Positions 56,044 through 64,000 of a stretch of DNA of 64,000 nucleotides are shown here, piece by piece. The stretch spans positions 3,046,001-3,110,000 of the forward strand of contig BPGD01000001.1 in the NCBI GenBank assembly GCA_026002855.1, in the 5' to 3' direction. The notes beneath the pieces were generated by a model, which was given only the letters and a program-made list of their open reading frames with translations, was not told where the DNA came from and did not search any database. Within the stretch, counting starts at the first letter, position 1. Every line of letters begins with the position of its first letter. The position numbers were made by a program, and so were the translations under genes. Origin of the DNA: Bryobacteraceae bacterium. GTDB taxonomy: Bacteria; Acidobacteriota; Terriglobia; Bryobacterales; Bryobacteraceae.

Positions 56044-57059
56044 CCCCTGGCGGGCCCGAACTTCACCTTCCGGACACACATCCCGTACGGGACCGCCGCC
56101 CCCTTCTTCGATTCCGTCAGCTCTCTGATGAGCCTTGGCAGCTCTCCCGTCCACCTTCCGTCCTCACCGCGGTCCCCAACAAAGTCCTTGTAGCTCGGCA
56201 ATTTGAACTCCGGAACGTTTCTGCTGGCAATTCCATCTCTGCTCTTGAGCTCAAAGCAGCATGCCGTCCTCAAACGCATCGGACTGTCCACAAACGAGCG
56301 CAGCTTGAACAGCGCCAGCAGTATCAGAAGCCGCGTCGGTTCTTCGTCCAACCCATAGCCGCGGATCTGAGCCAGGTCAATGCTCGCATACAGGGTGATC
56401 TTCTCCGCTGTATACTCGTCACGCGGGAAGGGAACGTTGCCGAACCCTTCCTTCGCTGATCGGCCCCTTTCTTCATCCTTGGTGGCCTGGATCCGGTCGT
56501 TCTTGACTCCCCCCGACGCCGCCAACCGAATGCCGTCCGCCTCAATGAAAGCGGAGATGGCACGCGCCACCCGCAGCCGTCCGTCAATGCTCTCAAGAAA
56601 AACTCCGTGTAGCAGCGACCCGACGTCGTACCTGAAAAGCGTTTGGGCCAGTTTTCGGCGATCGATAGGCCTGTCTTTTCCTCCCAGCCCGCTCCTCAGT
56701 TCATCGTGCAGGGATGGTTGGGCCTTTTCGATATAAACGCTGTTGATTCGGTGAGCCTCCAGCATGGAGCTGGTGAGAAACGCTCCCTCCGCGTCCTCCA
56801 CCCGCACATGACTCAGCCCGCGCAGTGGCTCGATGACGTCATTCGCCCCTTCATCCCAGCAGACCGCCTCCAGCCGGTTGGCCATGCTCTGGGCAGATTC
56901 CACCAGCAGGGACCTCCCGTACGGAGTGTCAAATTCTGCAGCTCCAAGATCAGGAAATCCCGTCGGCTGGAAGCGGTGCCCTAGGCGTACCCCCAGCTGA
57001 ATCTCAAACAGCAGATCGTACTTGCCGTCAAGCAGGGACAGATCAATGGACATAAGCAC
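56040..57059 (-). CDS. csb1: Csb1 (GSU0053 family, Cas7 backbone protein)
   Basis: A 339-residue RRM-fold protein that forms the crRNA-binding filament of the effector complex. Family features: LRLGHRFQPTGFPDLGAAEF-like opening, SAQSMANRLE, ESAH/EAHR region TSSMLEAHRINSVYI, RKLAQTLFRYDVGSLLHGVFL and C-terminal LLALFKLRSFVDSPMRLRTAC. Close to the usual length for the family. 17 bases separate it from csx17, and csb2 overlaps by 4 bases. Confidence 0.93.
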   Translation of the reverse strand: MLMSIDLSLLDGKYDLLFEIQLGVRLGHRFQPTGFPDLGAAEFDTPYGRSLLVESAQSMANRLEAVCWDEGANDVIEPLRGLSHVRVEDAEGAFLTSSMLEAHRINSVYIEKAQPSLHDELRSGLGGKDRPIDRRKLAQTLFRYDVGSLLHGVFLESIDGRLRVARAISAFIEADGIRLAASGGVKNDRIQATKDEERGRSAKEGFGNVPFPRDEYTAEKITLYASIDLAQIRGYGLDEEPTRLLILLALFKLRSFVDSPMRLRTACCFELKSRDGIASRNVPEFKLPSYKDFVGDRGEDGRWTGELPRLIRELTESKKGAAVPYGMCVRKVKFGPARG

Positions 57060-57076
57060 TCCTTCTCTTCAACGTC

Positions 57077-59548
57077 TCATCCTTCCTCGCCCTTTCCTTC
57101 ATAGGGCTTGCACACCAGTGCCGCCGCACGGGCGGCGTCGTTCTCTGAGATGGGAAACACCAGGCTCGCCGCGATTCGCCGGGCCAGCACCGGCATGCGT
57201 ATACCACGGCACAGAACCGGTCGTAGACCGCTGGCAGTGAGCCGGTGAACCGTGGTTTCTAGTGCCCCTTCGAGGTCTCCACCCGCGAGCCTCCGCAACG
57301 GCTCAGGGTCGAACCGCACGGCGACGCGAGCTGCCACCCCACCTTCTCCGCTCCCAACCGGAACGTCAAATGGAAGATAAGCGAGCCGGAACAACGATTG
57401 CAGCGGCTCAACCGTTCCAGATCTCATGCTTGCAGGAATTGCATCGCTCGTTGTCAGCCCTGCCCAGTTGATCGCCGCCATCGGACGGGCAAGATCGAGA
57501 ATCAATCGGTCATGCTGCGGATTCCATAACCACCAACCCACCTCCTCGAGCGTCGCCTCACATCCGCGCGGCCCCCATAGCGGCAGTCGCGGCACGCCCC
57601 CTCTCTGGCCTGCGAGCCAGCGGGACCAGATCGAACGCCGGCGCAGAACGGCCAACGCGTCACTGACCAGGTCACGGCCCATGCACACCCACTCCGGATC
57701 GATCCCGTTGCTCCCGCTTTCACTGGTGCGAAAACGCGCTTCCGGTGCGTCAGGATTTTCCAAGGGCAGGAAGTGGCATCGCACTGATCCCTGCATCTTG
57801 TTCTCGCCGTCTTCGGGCGGACGACGCTGGGCCGCAAGTGAGAGCGCGAGCCGAAGCACCGCACGGCCTGCCTCCGTGCCATCGTCCATCGCCTTCACCC
57901 ATCTCAGGCTCAGTCTGGGCAGCGGACGAACCCCACGGCTACGATAACGGCGCGCCAGTTCGAGTTCCGCTCGCCCCAGAAGAACCAATAATCGCCTTAT
58001 ATCGTGCGGCGTAGCCTCTCGCCGGCAGAGGGAAAAGACCACGTCCTGTACCTGCTTGCCAAGCGCCGCTAGGCTTCGGGGTGCGCTCTTCTCTCGTGCC
58101 AGCACGGAAAGGCTGTCGATCCACGGCGCCACCTCGTCAAGTAGAGTCTGGAACCGTCGCGCCGCCACACAAAACCGTCCCGCTGAAATGGCAAGAGTCG
58201 ACTGCCCGTTCCTCTCCAGATATGCAAATCGCTGAAGCGCTTCAATACCCCGTGCCAGCCCCAACCGTGCCGCTGCACGCACCATCTCCGTGGCCTTCGT
58301 CGCCGTGCTTCGCCCTACCTGCGCTCGGCCCTCCCGGATCAGCTCCTGCAGCTCTTCATACAGCAGAGGGGCTTGCCAGATGGGGAGCCACTGCTCTCCC
58401 CTTGTCGCCTCCTCGCTCGCTGACGCGCTCCCGTACCCCGCTGAACTGGCATCTACCCAAAAAGGAGAGGCATATCGGGGCCGGCCCGTCTCGCCTCGTC
58501 TCGTAACACCCGCCACCAGTGCGACTGCACCTTCCAGCATCAGAACAAATTCCCACGGGTTGACCGCCGGCCTCCCTTCGTACCCTGTCCCCATGTTTGC
58601 GCCGCCCGCCCGCCCGGGGAAGAATTGTCCCACCGGTTCCTCAACCAGGGTCTCGGCCGGTGTGCCCAGCAGGGTTGCCTTCAACCTGCCCTCCGTCTCC
58701 TGTCTGGGTTGCCCTGTCTCAAAATCGAACAGACGGCCCAGGTGTCGCCGGAAATGCTTGGTAAACTCCATCCTTCCATCCACACCGCCCGTTCCAAAAA
58801 CAGGTGCAAACCGAAGATCCATCCCCTCGCCTTCATCCAGGTAAACTGCGGCGTCCACCCACTGCCCGGCTACCTCGCCCAGTCGCTTGCGCAGGTCAGC
58901 CACCATCTGCGCCTTCGCACGAGCCAGCTCCTCTCTGAAATTCTTTTTCGCTTCTTCAAGCTCTTTTCGTGCGCCGTTGCTACCCTGATTCCCGGATCCT
59001 GACGCCGACTGCTGTCGAGCCCTTCCTTTCGCTTGCCGGACTTCGCGCTCCCTCTGCTGTAAACTGCTCGGCATACATTCCAGGCAGATTTCAATGGCCC
59101 TCTTCAGCTCCTCGAACCTGCTGGCCTTCGAGTTCAGAAGCTGCCTCAACAGAGGATCCATGTCTGCCCCCTCGCTTTTCCCCTCCTCCGGCTCTGTATT
59201 ACTCTCCGTGTCTTCATCCTCCGTGTTGGTCATACACCCCGCGCCACCCGCACTGCCCTTCTTGGCACTGGCCTCATCGCCCGCTTCTTCCGGGCTGAAA
59301 GAGAAAAACCCTCCTTCTTGGTTCCATGGCGCCAGGATCGGAGTCGGCCTGTACTCCTCGCAGAAAAACTTTAACAATCCATCCCAGTCAAGGCTCGTTA
59401 CCAGGACAAAATGTTCATCGGCCCAGTAACCGCGCGCGCTCCGGTCCTTCTGCCCGCTGACCAGTCGAAGCACCCCCAAAGCGCCCAGGTATGTCGCCAG
59501 CGCCTCAGGCTTGAGCCCGGTGAGTCGATGAACGTGCACCCTGTTCAC
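57077..59548 (-). CDS. csx17: Csx17 (Cas8-type large subunit of type I-G)
   Basis: An 823-residue large subunit. The N-terminus HRLTGLKPEALATYLGALGVLRLVSGQ and the stretch LKFFCEEYRPTPILAPWNQEGGFF are hallmarks of Csx17. The middle contains an acidic low-complexity segment (TEDEDTESNTEPEEGKSE, near residues 110-125) and a charged coiled coil (ARKELEEAKKNFREELARAKAQM). The C-terminus carries GVPRLPLWGPRGCEATLEEVGWWLWNP. Family role: recognition of the PAM and the target strand in the effector complex. It lies 31 bases after cas3. Confidence 0.93.
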   Translation of the reverse strand: MNRVHVHRLTGLKPEALATYLGALGVLRLVSGQKDRSARGYWADEHFVLVTSLDWDGLLKFFCEEYRPTPILAPWNQEGGFFSFSPEEAGDEASAKKGSAGGAGCMTNTEDEDTESNTEPEEGKSEGADMDPLLRQLLNSKASRFEELKRAIEICLECMPSSLQQREREVRQAKGRARQQSASGSGNQGSNGARKELEEAKKNFREELARAKAQMVADLRKRLGEVAGQWVDAAVYLDEGEGMDLRFAPVFGTGGVDGRMEFTKHFRRHLGRLFDFETGQPRQETEGRLKATLLGTPAETLVEEPVGQFFPGRAGGANMGTGYEGRPAVNPWEFVLMLEGAVALVAGVTRRGETGRPRYASPFWVDASSAGYGSASASEEATRGEQWLPIWQAPLLYEELQELIREGRAQVGRSTATKATEMVRAAARLGLARGIEALQRFAYLERNGQSTLAISAGRFCVAARRFQTLLDEVAPWIDSLSVLAREKSAPRSLAALGKQVQDVVFSLCRREATPHDIRRLLVLLGRAELELARRYRSRGVRPLPRLSLRWVKAMDDGTEAGRAVLRLALSLAAQRRPPEDGENKMQGSVRCHFLPLENPDAPEARFRTSESGSNGIDPEWVCMGRDLVSDALAVLRRRSIWSRWLAGQRGGVPRLPLWGPRGCEATLEEVGWWLWNPQHDRLILDLARPMAAINWAGLTTSDAIPASMRSGTVEPLQSLFRLAYLPFDVPVGSGEGGVAARVAVRFDPEPLRRLAGGDLEGALETTVHRLTASGLRPVLCRGIRMPVLARRIAASLVFPISENDAARAAALVCKPYEGKGEEG

Positions 59549-59579
59549 AAACCGATCCCTCCCGTCTTCCGTCTCCCTT

Positions 59580-62453
59580 TCAACGCCTCGCCGCCGCCCT
59601 GGGCCTCAATCGTCCCTTTGCCGGTTGACCTGCCTGCCGACCCTCATTCACAGCCTTTAGGCTCCTCTCGATCCACTCGGTGAGCGAGCCGTCACTCCGC
59701 TCCTCATTTCCCGCCGCCGGAAGCTGCGCTTCATACTCGCTAAGCAACGGATCAATGGGTTCACAAATTCGGGATGCCCGCGTGTCGGCAACACGCATCA
59801 GTGCTTCAAACCACGCAAGCTGGAAGTCGCCAAACGCCCTTCGTAGACGAAGCGCCCGCTCCCCCCAGCTCGGCCCGTAGCGGCAGGAAAGCCCCAGACG
59901 CGCCGGATCAAGGTGCAGCTCCACCGAAGGAAACACGAAATCCGACCCGGAAAAATCGAGGAGTTTCAGTTCAGGTAACTTGTCTCCTTCCCGAATCCCC
60001 CGAATCGGCAGGTCGCCGGCTGGCCCCGGATTTTCCTGATCTCGCGGACTCATCGGCAGCGTGGCCCGGGCCTTGCCGTGATGACTCATGATGAGATACA
60101 GAACCAGATTTACCTGATTTGCATCCAGCTTTAGCAGCCCTTCGAGGATCCGGGGGACTTCTGCCATCTTTTCTTTTTCAGCAGGACGAACCCGACCGAT
60201 TGTGGCCTCTAGGATGCCCTCTTCATCGCCCTGCATGGCAGGATGCTCAGGAGACGCCCGCCAAATGGCCTCCATGAGCGCCAGAACACTCGCAACCTCG
60301 TGCCGGAAGCTCGGCCGCCGTCCCAGTGGACTGTGATCGAATAAGTCAGGCGCCGAGTGCCAGCATCCCTCGGGTGCCTTGGCCAGCGGAATCTCGCACG
60401 GGATCCCGTTTCTGTTGCTGATGGCGTACGCAAACGCCGGGTGCGCTTTCCCGATGTCATGAAAGATGCCCGCAAATTCAAAAACTCGCCCCTCGGCCTC
60501 ACCTTTCACACCGAGGCTCAACGCAAGCCGCCGGATCACCTCCGCAACCTCTCTTCCATGCGTGGCAATCGTCTTGTACTGTCGTGCAGCCTCAGCCAGC
60601 CCCAGGCTCAGGTCCTCCTGGGTCTCCGCCTCGTCAGCGGATTCATCGGGCACAACTCCTCGCACGTGTGTCCTGTCCACACGGACCCGGCCGCTCTTGC
60701 CAGTAAATCCGATCGCGTCGTCATACCCCCCTGCATTGGCGTCCACAAGAATGGTCTGCCCGGGGTACAGATGTCGCTGCCGTAACTCCTCCCACTCACC
60801 ATCGAGGTAGCTCCAGACCCAGGCCCTCGGCCGGCGCCCGCTCGGACGGCCCGTTCCCAACTCTTCCTCATCACGCGCGGAGGCGCTTCCGGACAGAAGC
60901 CACTTGCGTGCCTCACCAATCGGCACTCGGCAGAGCGCATCCTCCGTGGGCCGCAGTCGCGGATGCGGCCGCTCCCCATCCGGCACCGGCCACCACCAGA
61001 CCATCACGTCTCGTTCGCTTCCCTCCCGGATGAAACGCGAAATGTCCACCTCGGCGCCGGTCAGGTCGGGCCCTGTGTCAAACAGGTCGCCAAGCTCACG
61101 GCGAGTAATAACGTGCAGTGGAGCATAAGGGTACAGCCGTGGCAGGATGCCACCGTCTTCTCTCTTTGCCTCCTCAGCCTCAAATCGCCAGATATCTGCC
61201 GGAGCCGCACTTCCGGCAAGTCGCTGCAATGCCTCCGCGGCTGCTTCCATTTCGTCGGGTTCGTAAGGCGCCAACGCTTTGGCATCGTTCTTCCAATCGC
61301 CGCCGGGCGGGGAGAATACCACAATTCGACCGCTACCCCCATAACGCGCGCAACGGCCGAACCGCTGGATCAGAGAGGTCCACGGAGCCAGCTCGGTTAC
61401 CAGCAGATCGGCAGAAATGTCAACGCCGGCCTCGATCACCTGCGTCGTCACGATGACCCGGTTTGCGTCTCCACCGCAACTCTCCCTCTTGAGAAACTCC
61501 TTCGCCCAGGCTCTACGCTCCGAACCTCGAAAACGCGAATGAATCAGGCGTATCTCAACTCTACTGTTTTGGAGCTCCCGCCTGAGCGCATGGTGTAGCT
61601 CAATGGCTGTCTTCACTGTGTTACAGACGGCGAGCGTCACCCTTCCCCCATGCTCTTGCGCAATGATTTGCGCCATCGTCCCTGCCCGATTCTCTCCGGC
61701 GGGAATTGGTTTTATCTGCAAACTTTTCTTCGTATTCCAAAGCGCGCTCCCCCGCTCTACATCCTCAAGCTCAAGGACGGGAATTTCCTGTACATTCGTC
61801 AATGCAGGCGCAGTCCGAAACCAGTCCTCACGCAGTGTGGCGCTCATCCACCACGTCCGCCGCGGCCGCGGCATCCGTCCTTCCCGCTCCTCACCGTCCG
61901 CAATCCCCTGGAGCTGTGCACTCGTCGCCAGCCCCACGCTCATGAGCTGCACCTCATCCATCACCCAGAGACAATCAACGTTGATCAGTCCAAACTCCAT
62001 CGGCCAGCGCGCACGTCCCGATCCATAACCCCGGTTCAGGGCCCGCGACAGAAGCATGTCCTGGGTTCCGATCAGCACTGCATCCCCTTCCGGGTCAAGA
62101 TGCCAATCAGTCGGCGAAAGTCCCCCCATGAGAACATGAACTTTGGGCTGGTTTGGCAATTTCACGCGCTCGATCCAATCCCGGACAGACCGCTCCGTCT
62201 GCTCTACCAGCGTTCGCATGGGCAGGCAGTAGACCAGACGCCGGGGCCAGTTGGAGTCTTGTCTGCACACCCTGTGCCAAAGCCACGTCAGGACCACGCC
62301 GGCGGTCTTTCCGAAGCCCGTCGGAATTCGTATCAGACGGTTGCGGCAGATGCTGTCCGCTGCAAGCCGTGCCTGCCACTTGTGAACGCTTTGGAAGCCC
62401 GTTGCCTGTCCAAAAAAAGCGCTGAAACCGCCATCAAAGATACTGCTCGACAT
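59580..62453 (-). CDS. cas3: Cas3 helicase-nuclease with C-terminal HD domain
   Basis: A 957-residue protein that unwinds and degrades target DNA after recruitment by the effector. Helicase motifs: Walker A IRIPTGFGKT (residues 41-50), DEVQ-type Walker B WVMDEVQLMSV, RFGRCARYGGSGRI (motif VI). The HD nuclease is C-terminal, not N-terminal as in most Cas3 proteins: FAGIFHDIGKAHPAF (near residue 665), SFRHEVASVLAL and LIMSHHGKARA (near 788). That order is known for type I-G. The ATG has GGAGAGC 5-6 bases upstream. It is the first gene of the operon. Confidence 0.95.
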   Translation of the reverse strand: MSSSIFDGGFSAFFGQATGFQSVHKWQARLAADSICRNRLIRIPTGFGKTAGVVLTWLWHRVCRQDSNWPRRLVYCLPMRTLVEQTERSVRDWIERVKLPNQPKVHVLMGGLSPTDWHLDPEGDAVLIGTQDMLLSRALNRGYGSGRARWPMEFGLINVDCLWVMDEVQLMSVGLATSAQLQGIADGEEREGRMPRPRRTWWMSATLREDWFRTAPALTNVQEIPVLELEDVERGSALWNTKKSLQIKPIPAGENRAGTMAQIIAQEHGGRVTLAVCNTVKTAIELHHALRRELQNSRVEIRLIHSRFRGSERRAWAKEFLKRESCGGDANRVIVTTQVIEAGVDISADLLVTELAPWTSLIQRFGRCARYGGSGRIVVFSPPGGDWKNDAKALAPYEPDEMEAAAEALQRLAGSAAPADIWRFEAEEAKREDGGILPRLYPYAPLHVITRRELGDLFDTGPDLTGAEVDISRFIREGSERDVMVWWWPVPDGERPHPRLRPTEDALCRVPIGEARKWLLSGSASARDEEELGTGRPSGRRPRAWVWSYLDGEWEELRQRHLYPGQTILVDANAGGYDDAIGFTGKSGRVRVDRTHVRGVVPDESADEAETQEDLSLGLAEAARQYKTIATHGREVAEVIRRLALSLGVKGEAEGRVFEFAGIFHDIGKAHPAFAYAISNRNGIPCEIPLAKAPEGCWHSAPDLFDHSPLGRRPSFRHEVASVLALMEAIWRASPEHPAMQGDEEGILEATIGRVRPAEKEKMAEVPRILEGLLKLDANQVNLVLYLIMSHHGKARATLPMSPRDQENPGPAGDLPIRGIREGDKLPELKLLDFSGSDFVFPSVELHLDPARLGLSCRYGPSWGERALRLRRAFGDFQLAWFEALMRVADTRASRICEPIDPLLSEYEAQLPAAGNEERSDGSLTEWIERSLKAVNEGRQAGQPAKGRLRPRAAARR

Positions 62454-63145
62454 CGCTCTCCATGAAATACGTCAATTCTACAACGAGTGTGCCCCAACAC
62501 AAACACCCCTGATATCCATAAATCTCACCCCAAGTGCATCCAAAAGTCTCCTCAGGGGATTTCCTGCGGTATTAAGTTGGCTCAAGATTCATTGTCCGCC
62601 GTCCGTGGGGTTACGCCATTGCCAGCCTGCCAGTGACAGTGGCTCACCGGTTGAGCCACCGGTTGCATTCCAGCGCTTCATAGCGGACCACAATCGGGCA
62701 AAACGCCATCACTGCATCTTGGGCCAGCTTGCCGTTCTCCTGAGTTTTCACACAGCGGATGGGTCCGTCACCGCCCTCCATCCGGGACGCTACGCGGTGG
62801 AATCTGCTTCTGAAGCCGCGCTTTTCAGCTGTGTATGCCTGATTTCCCTCGGTGCCGCCGTTGCGTATCTCCAGCCCTCACGGCTGCTTCTCCGCGGGTA
62901 TCCATAAACGGTCAGACCACTCATCAGAAGTCCAGGCAGCGCGAGTTTTCTGCCCACTCGCGAGCTCAGGGTCGGTAACGTCCCGACAGGTTCGGTTGCT
63001 TTCCCCATCACACCACTTCCCACTTTTTTCACCCCGCCCCATCCCCCTCATCCCAAATCACTTCCTCCACCCCCGCCCACAACCCGCCCCCGCGCGCCTT
63101 CCCCGCCTCCCCTACAATGCCGCCCGGGAGGCACACCGCGCACCC
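62454..63145. other. Region upstream of cas3: promoter area, no supported gene
   Basis: No convincing gene in 692 bases. Near 62640 the hairpin GGCTCA-CCGGT-TGAGCC and repeated ACCGGTTG units suggest a regulatory element. Open frames at 62605-62907 (plus) and 62790-63032 (minus) have no recognisable motif and are not called; they could be fragments of an old gene. The right end becomes strongly C-rich before the gene at 63146. Confidence 0.5.
62475..62502 (-). promoter_or_regulatory. Possible cas operon promoter
   Basis: On the minus strand TTGTGT (62502-62497) and TAGAAT (62480-62475) are separated by 16 bases; the -10 differs from TATAAT at one position, the -35 is weak. The -10 lies about 21 bases from the cas3 ATG. 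Confidence 0.4.
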
Positions 63146-63625
63146 ATGAACCCAGACTCCAACACCTCAACCCCCAACCCCACGCCCCGCAAACGCTCCG
63201 GCGGCCCCAAAACCCCCGAGGGCAAGGCCCGCTCCGCCCTCAACGCCCTCAAACACGGCCGCTACTGCCGCCTCCACACCCTCCTCGCCTCCGAGTCCAC
63301 CCAGGAGTTCGAGTCCCTCTACGCCTCCCTCCTCGACCGCTTCCAGCCCCGCCACCCCCACGAGGCCCTCCTCGTCCGCCAGCTCGCCAGCCTCGAATGG
63401 CGCAAACAGCGCTATGACGCCCTCGAAACCCGCCTCCTCGACCGCCAGCTCCTCGCCCAGCAGGCCCTCACCCGCGCCCACGGCCTGCCCCCTGACCCCG
63501 ACCTCGACCTCCAGCGCGGCCTCGACGACCTCCTCGCCAACTCCCGCGTCCTCCAGTTCCTCTCCACCCGCCTCGCGCGCCTCACCCACGAACGCGACGC
63601 TCTCCTCCGCGCCCTCGAACGCTGA
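63146..63625 (+). CDS. Hypothetical protein of the PKTPEGKARSALNALKHG type
   Basis: A 159-residue protein starting with a basic Pro/Thr-rich leader and the segment SGGPKTPEGKARSALNALKHGRYCR, followed by helices (STQEFESLYASLLDRFQP, HEALLVRQLASLEWRKQRYDALETRLLDRQL, LQFLSTRLARLTHERDALLRALE). I recognise this as a hypothetical family that is frequent in Bryobacterales genomes and has no established function. The N-terminal segment resembles phage/transposon-associated small proteins, but that is only an impression. The gene ends at TGA 63625, yet the same frame stays open to the window end. Confidence 0.75.
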   Translation: MNPDSNTSTPNPTPRKRSGGPKTPEGKARSALNALKHGRYCRLHTLLASESTQEFESLYASLLDRFQPRHPHEALLVRQLASLEWRKQRYDALETRLLDRQLLAQQALTRAHGLPPDPDLDLQRGLDDLLANSRVLQFLSTRLARLTHERDALLRALER

Positions 63626-64000
63626 CGCCGCGCCTTCCCCAGCCCCGAAATCCTCCCCCAGCCCCCCATCCCCCAACCCATCGACCCCGGCCCCCGCCCC
63701 ACGCCCCCGGACCCGCCCCTCGACCCCCTCCTCGACCCCCTCCTCGACCCCCATCCCGCCCACGCCCCCCTCGCCTTCACCCCGCCCGCCCACAACCACC
63801 CCTCAGACTCCCCTTCCGACTCCCGCCCCTCCGCCCCGCAATCGCCCCCGCCTCGCCCCGCAGACTCCGTCCGCCTTGCCCAAAAATCGGAAAACCCCCG
63901 CCAAATCCCGCATAAATCCAACAAAATCCAGTCACATATCCAAAAAATAACCACGAAAAACGAACTCAAAACGAACTCAAAACCATGCCCACATTTCTCT
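63626..64000. other. C-rich tail of the window with short tandem repeats
   Basis: After the stop at 63625 the same frame has no further stop to the window end and would encode a Pro-rich, Asp/Leu-repeat segment (PPLDPLLDPLLDPHP) ending in KNELKTNSK. Tandem units CTCGACCCC and, at the very end, AAAACGAACTC are visible. No independent gene is supported. Lack of stops is expected in sequence this C-rich. Confidence 0.4.

Noticed and set aside
58228-58252. GCTTCAAT inside csx17, identical to the end of the CRISPR repeat
   Set aside because: An 8-base match explained by the coding sequence (GIEALQRF); no other repeat features nearby.
62605-62907. 100-codon plus-strand frame upstream of cas3
   Set aside because: No motif or ribosome-binding site, and two frames on opposite strands are equally open; described only as part of the intergenic region.
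63167-63799. 210-codon minus-strand frame opposite the last hypothetical gene
   Set aside because: Gly/Glu/Val-only composition typical of the antisense of C-rich coding sequence.

Overview
The window is high-GC bacterial chromosome (apart from the CRISPR array) that reads most like an Acidobacteriota genome of the Bryobacterales/Solibacter type. That placement is an inference from gene style: many Tat-exported oxidoreductases, DUF1080, Gfo/Idh/MocA and PD40 proteins, TPR-rich membrane proteins, GH9 and GH10 enzymes, a YkgJ protein, and a 'PKTPEGKARSALNALKHG' hypothetical. No rRNA is present. One tRNA (Ser, GCT) is present.

Layout. 1-4.9 kb: partial SDR dehydrogenase, membrane protein, phosphoglucomutase, Tat-exported aldo/keto-reductase-like protein, GH10 xylanase. 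4.97-10.9 kb: compact lysine/diaminopimelate cluster (dapE-like M20 peptidase, asd, lysC, dapB, dapA, dapD), which implies the succinylase route. 10.9-15.8 kb, minus strand: surface-glycan operon (two GT2 glycosyltransferases, DUF2304 protein, TPR membrane protein, GT4 glycosyltransferase). 15.9-21.2 kb: MetE-like protein, PD40 propeller, DUF1080 hydrolase, Gfo/Idh/MocA dehydrogenase, TIM-barrel isomerase. 21.4-25.9 kb: small unknown, NusG-like specialised regulator, penicillin-acylase-family hydrolase, LysR regulator. 25.9-26.9 kb: frameshifted sulfatase remnant. 27.2-34.6 kb: YkgJ protein and flagellar export/basal-body genes flgBC-fliEFGHI and fliJ. 34.8-35.5 kb: mobile-element debris and tRNA-Ser. 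35.6-46.2 kb: ribBA with an apparently dead RibA half, GH9 enzyme, enolase-superfamily enzyme, glycoside hydrolase, receiver-like protein, trpD, sucCD, ndk, a secreted unknown.

46.5-62.5 kb is the outstanding feature: a complete type I-G (formerly I-U) CRISPR-Cas locus. Cas genes are on the minus strand in the order cas3, csx17 (cas8), csb1 (cas7), csb2 (cas5/cas6), cas2, cas4-cas1 fusion. The array that follows has 75 perfect 36-bp repeats and 74 spacers. The repeats contain a perfect 20-bp palindrome. The reverse complement of the repeat ends in ATTGAAGC, so the array is inferred to be transcribed leftward from a leader at 51931-52114. Several repeat-spacer units are duplicated in tandem. 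A structured 295-bp interval between csb2 and cas2 is unexplained.

62.5-64 kb: cas promoter region, one hypothetical gene and a C-rich tail. Positions of motifs inside proteins are approximate, and family assignments rest on recognition of motifs, not on a database search.
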